A stretch of 64,000 nt of DNA, taken from Meandrina meandrites (lineage: Eukaryota > Cnidaria > Anthozoa > Scleractinia > Meandrinidae). The stretch lies in the NCBI GenBank assembly GCA_963693305.1, contig OY855903.1, positions 49,126,150-49,190,149 on the forward strand, read 5' to 3'. A model generated the notes under the pieces. The model was not told the origin of the DNA and searched no databases. It saw only the letters and a list, made by a program, of their open reading frames with translations. The position numbers and the translations under genes were made by a program. Below are positions 63,885 through 64,000 of this stretch, piece by piece (position 1 is the stretch's first letter; each line of letters starts with the position of its first letter).

Positions 63885-63911
63885 GATTCTTTACAAGATA
63901 AGTAAAGAATC
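63885..63911. promoter_or_regulatory. Perfect 10-bp inverted repeat upstream of the 307-residue gene
   Basis: GATTCTTTAC and GTAAAGAATC around a seven-base spacer, directly before ATG 63884. A protein-binding operator or leader hairpin. Confidence 0.5.
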
Positions 63912-64000
63912 TTTAAACTTATTATTTGCTTGATAATCTTTTTTTAATTATATATACTTACCAGTCAGAATAATCTACTCGCGACATAACCCAAAACCAA
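63912..64000. other. AT-rich edge of window
   Basis: Contains TTAATTATATATAC (63945-63958), possibly the promoter of the minus-strand gene series or of a divergent gene beyond the window. Confidence 0.4.

Overview
The window looks like nuclear DNA of an anthozoan cnidarian, most likely a stony coral. The evidence is AT-rich DNA with small spliced exons, many short inverted-repeat transposons of a kind I associate with corals, a tRNA-derived SINE, and animal genes (TGF-beta family ligand, Ly6/uPAR three-finger protein, ABCC transporter exon). The species call is inference.

Left end, about 1-15.9 kb: an integrated Polinton/adintovirus-like element that enters from outside the window. It carries a protein-primed DNA polymerase B, a retroviral-type integrase, a phospholipase A2 protein, an adenain-like protease, a double jelly-roll capsid protein, a penton-like protein, a basic core-like protein, an A32-type packaging ATPase, a collagen-like fibre protein and several accessory genes. 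Most capsid-module genes have a TATATA box a few bases before the start codon. Three accessory genes at 14.4-15.6 kb share a different repeated upstream element. The polymerase is split by one -1 frame change at a canonical slippery heptamer, and two structural genes are each split by one in-frame TGA. A nested palindrome family is sprinkled through the genes. A 205-bp fold-back lies at the right limit.

Middle, about 16-59.4 kb: host DNA, mostly without genes. It holds small transposons with readable terminal inverted repeats and target duplications (6-bp, TA, TTAA and 9-bp types), a nested insertion, minisatellites, and two near-identical 2.3-2.5 kb repeats, one carrying a SINE. A 6.2-kb Mutator-like transposon (43.7-49.9 kb) has 20-bp inverted ends and a broken minus-strand transposase-exonuclease gene. 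Host genes are two terminal exons of an unknown gene (20.6-21.05 kb), a three-finger exon (30 kb), an ABCC exon (38 kb), and a two-exon TGF-beta-type gene (54.2-55.2 kb) that appears to lack a prodomain. A decayed copy of its signal-peptide exon lies at 59.4 kb.

Right end, about 59.5-64 kb: a second compact virus-like gene cluster running off the window. It encodes a SAP-like protein with eight C-x-H-x6-C-x2-C repeats, a 545-residue tail-anchored protein, and two membrane proteins. One of these belongs to the same family as a protein of the left element. I recognise no hallmark replication or capsid gene here, so this is the best candidate for an undescribed element.
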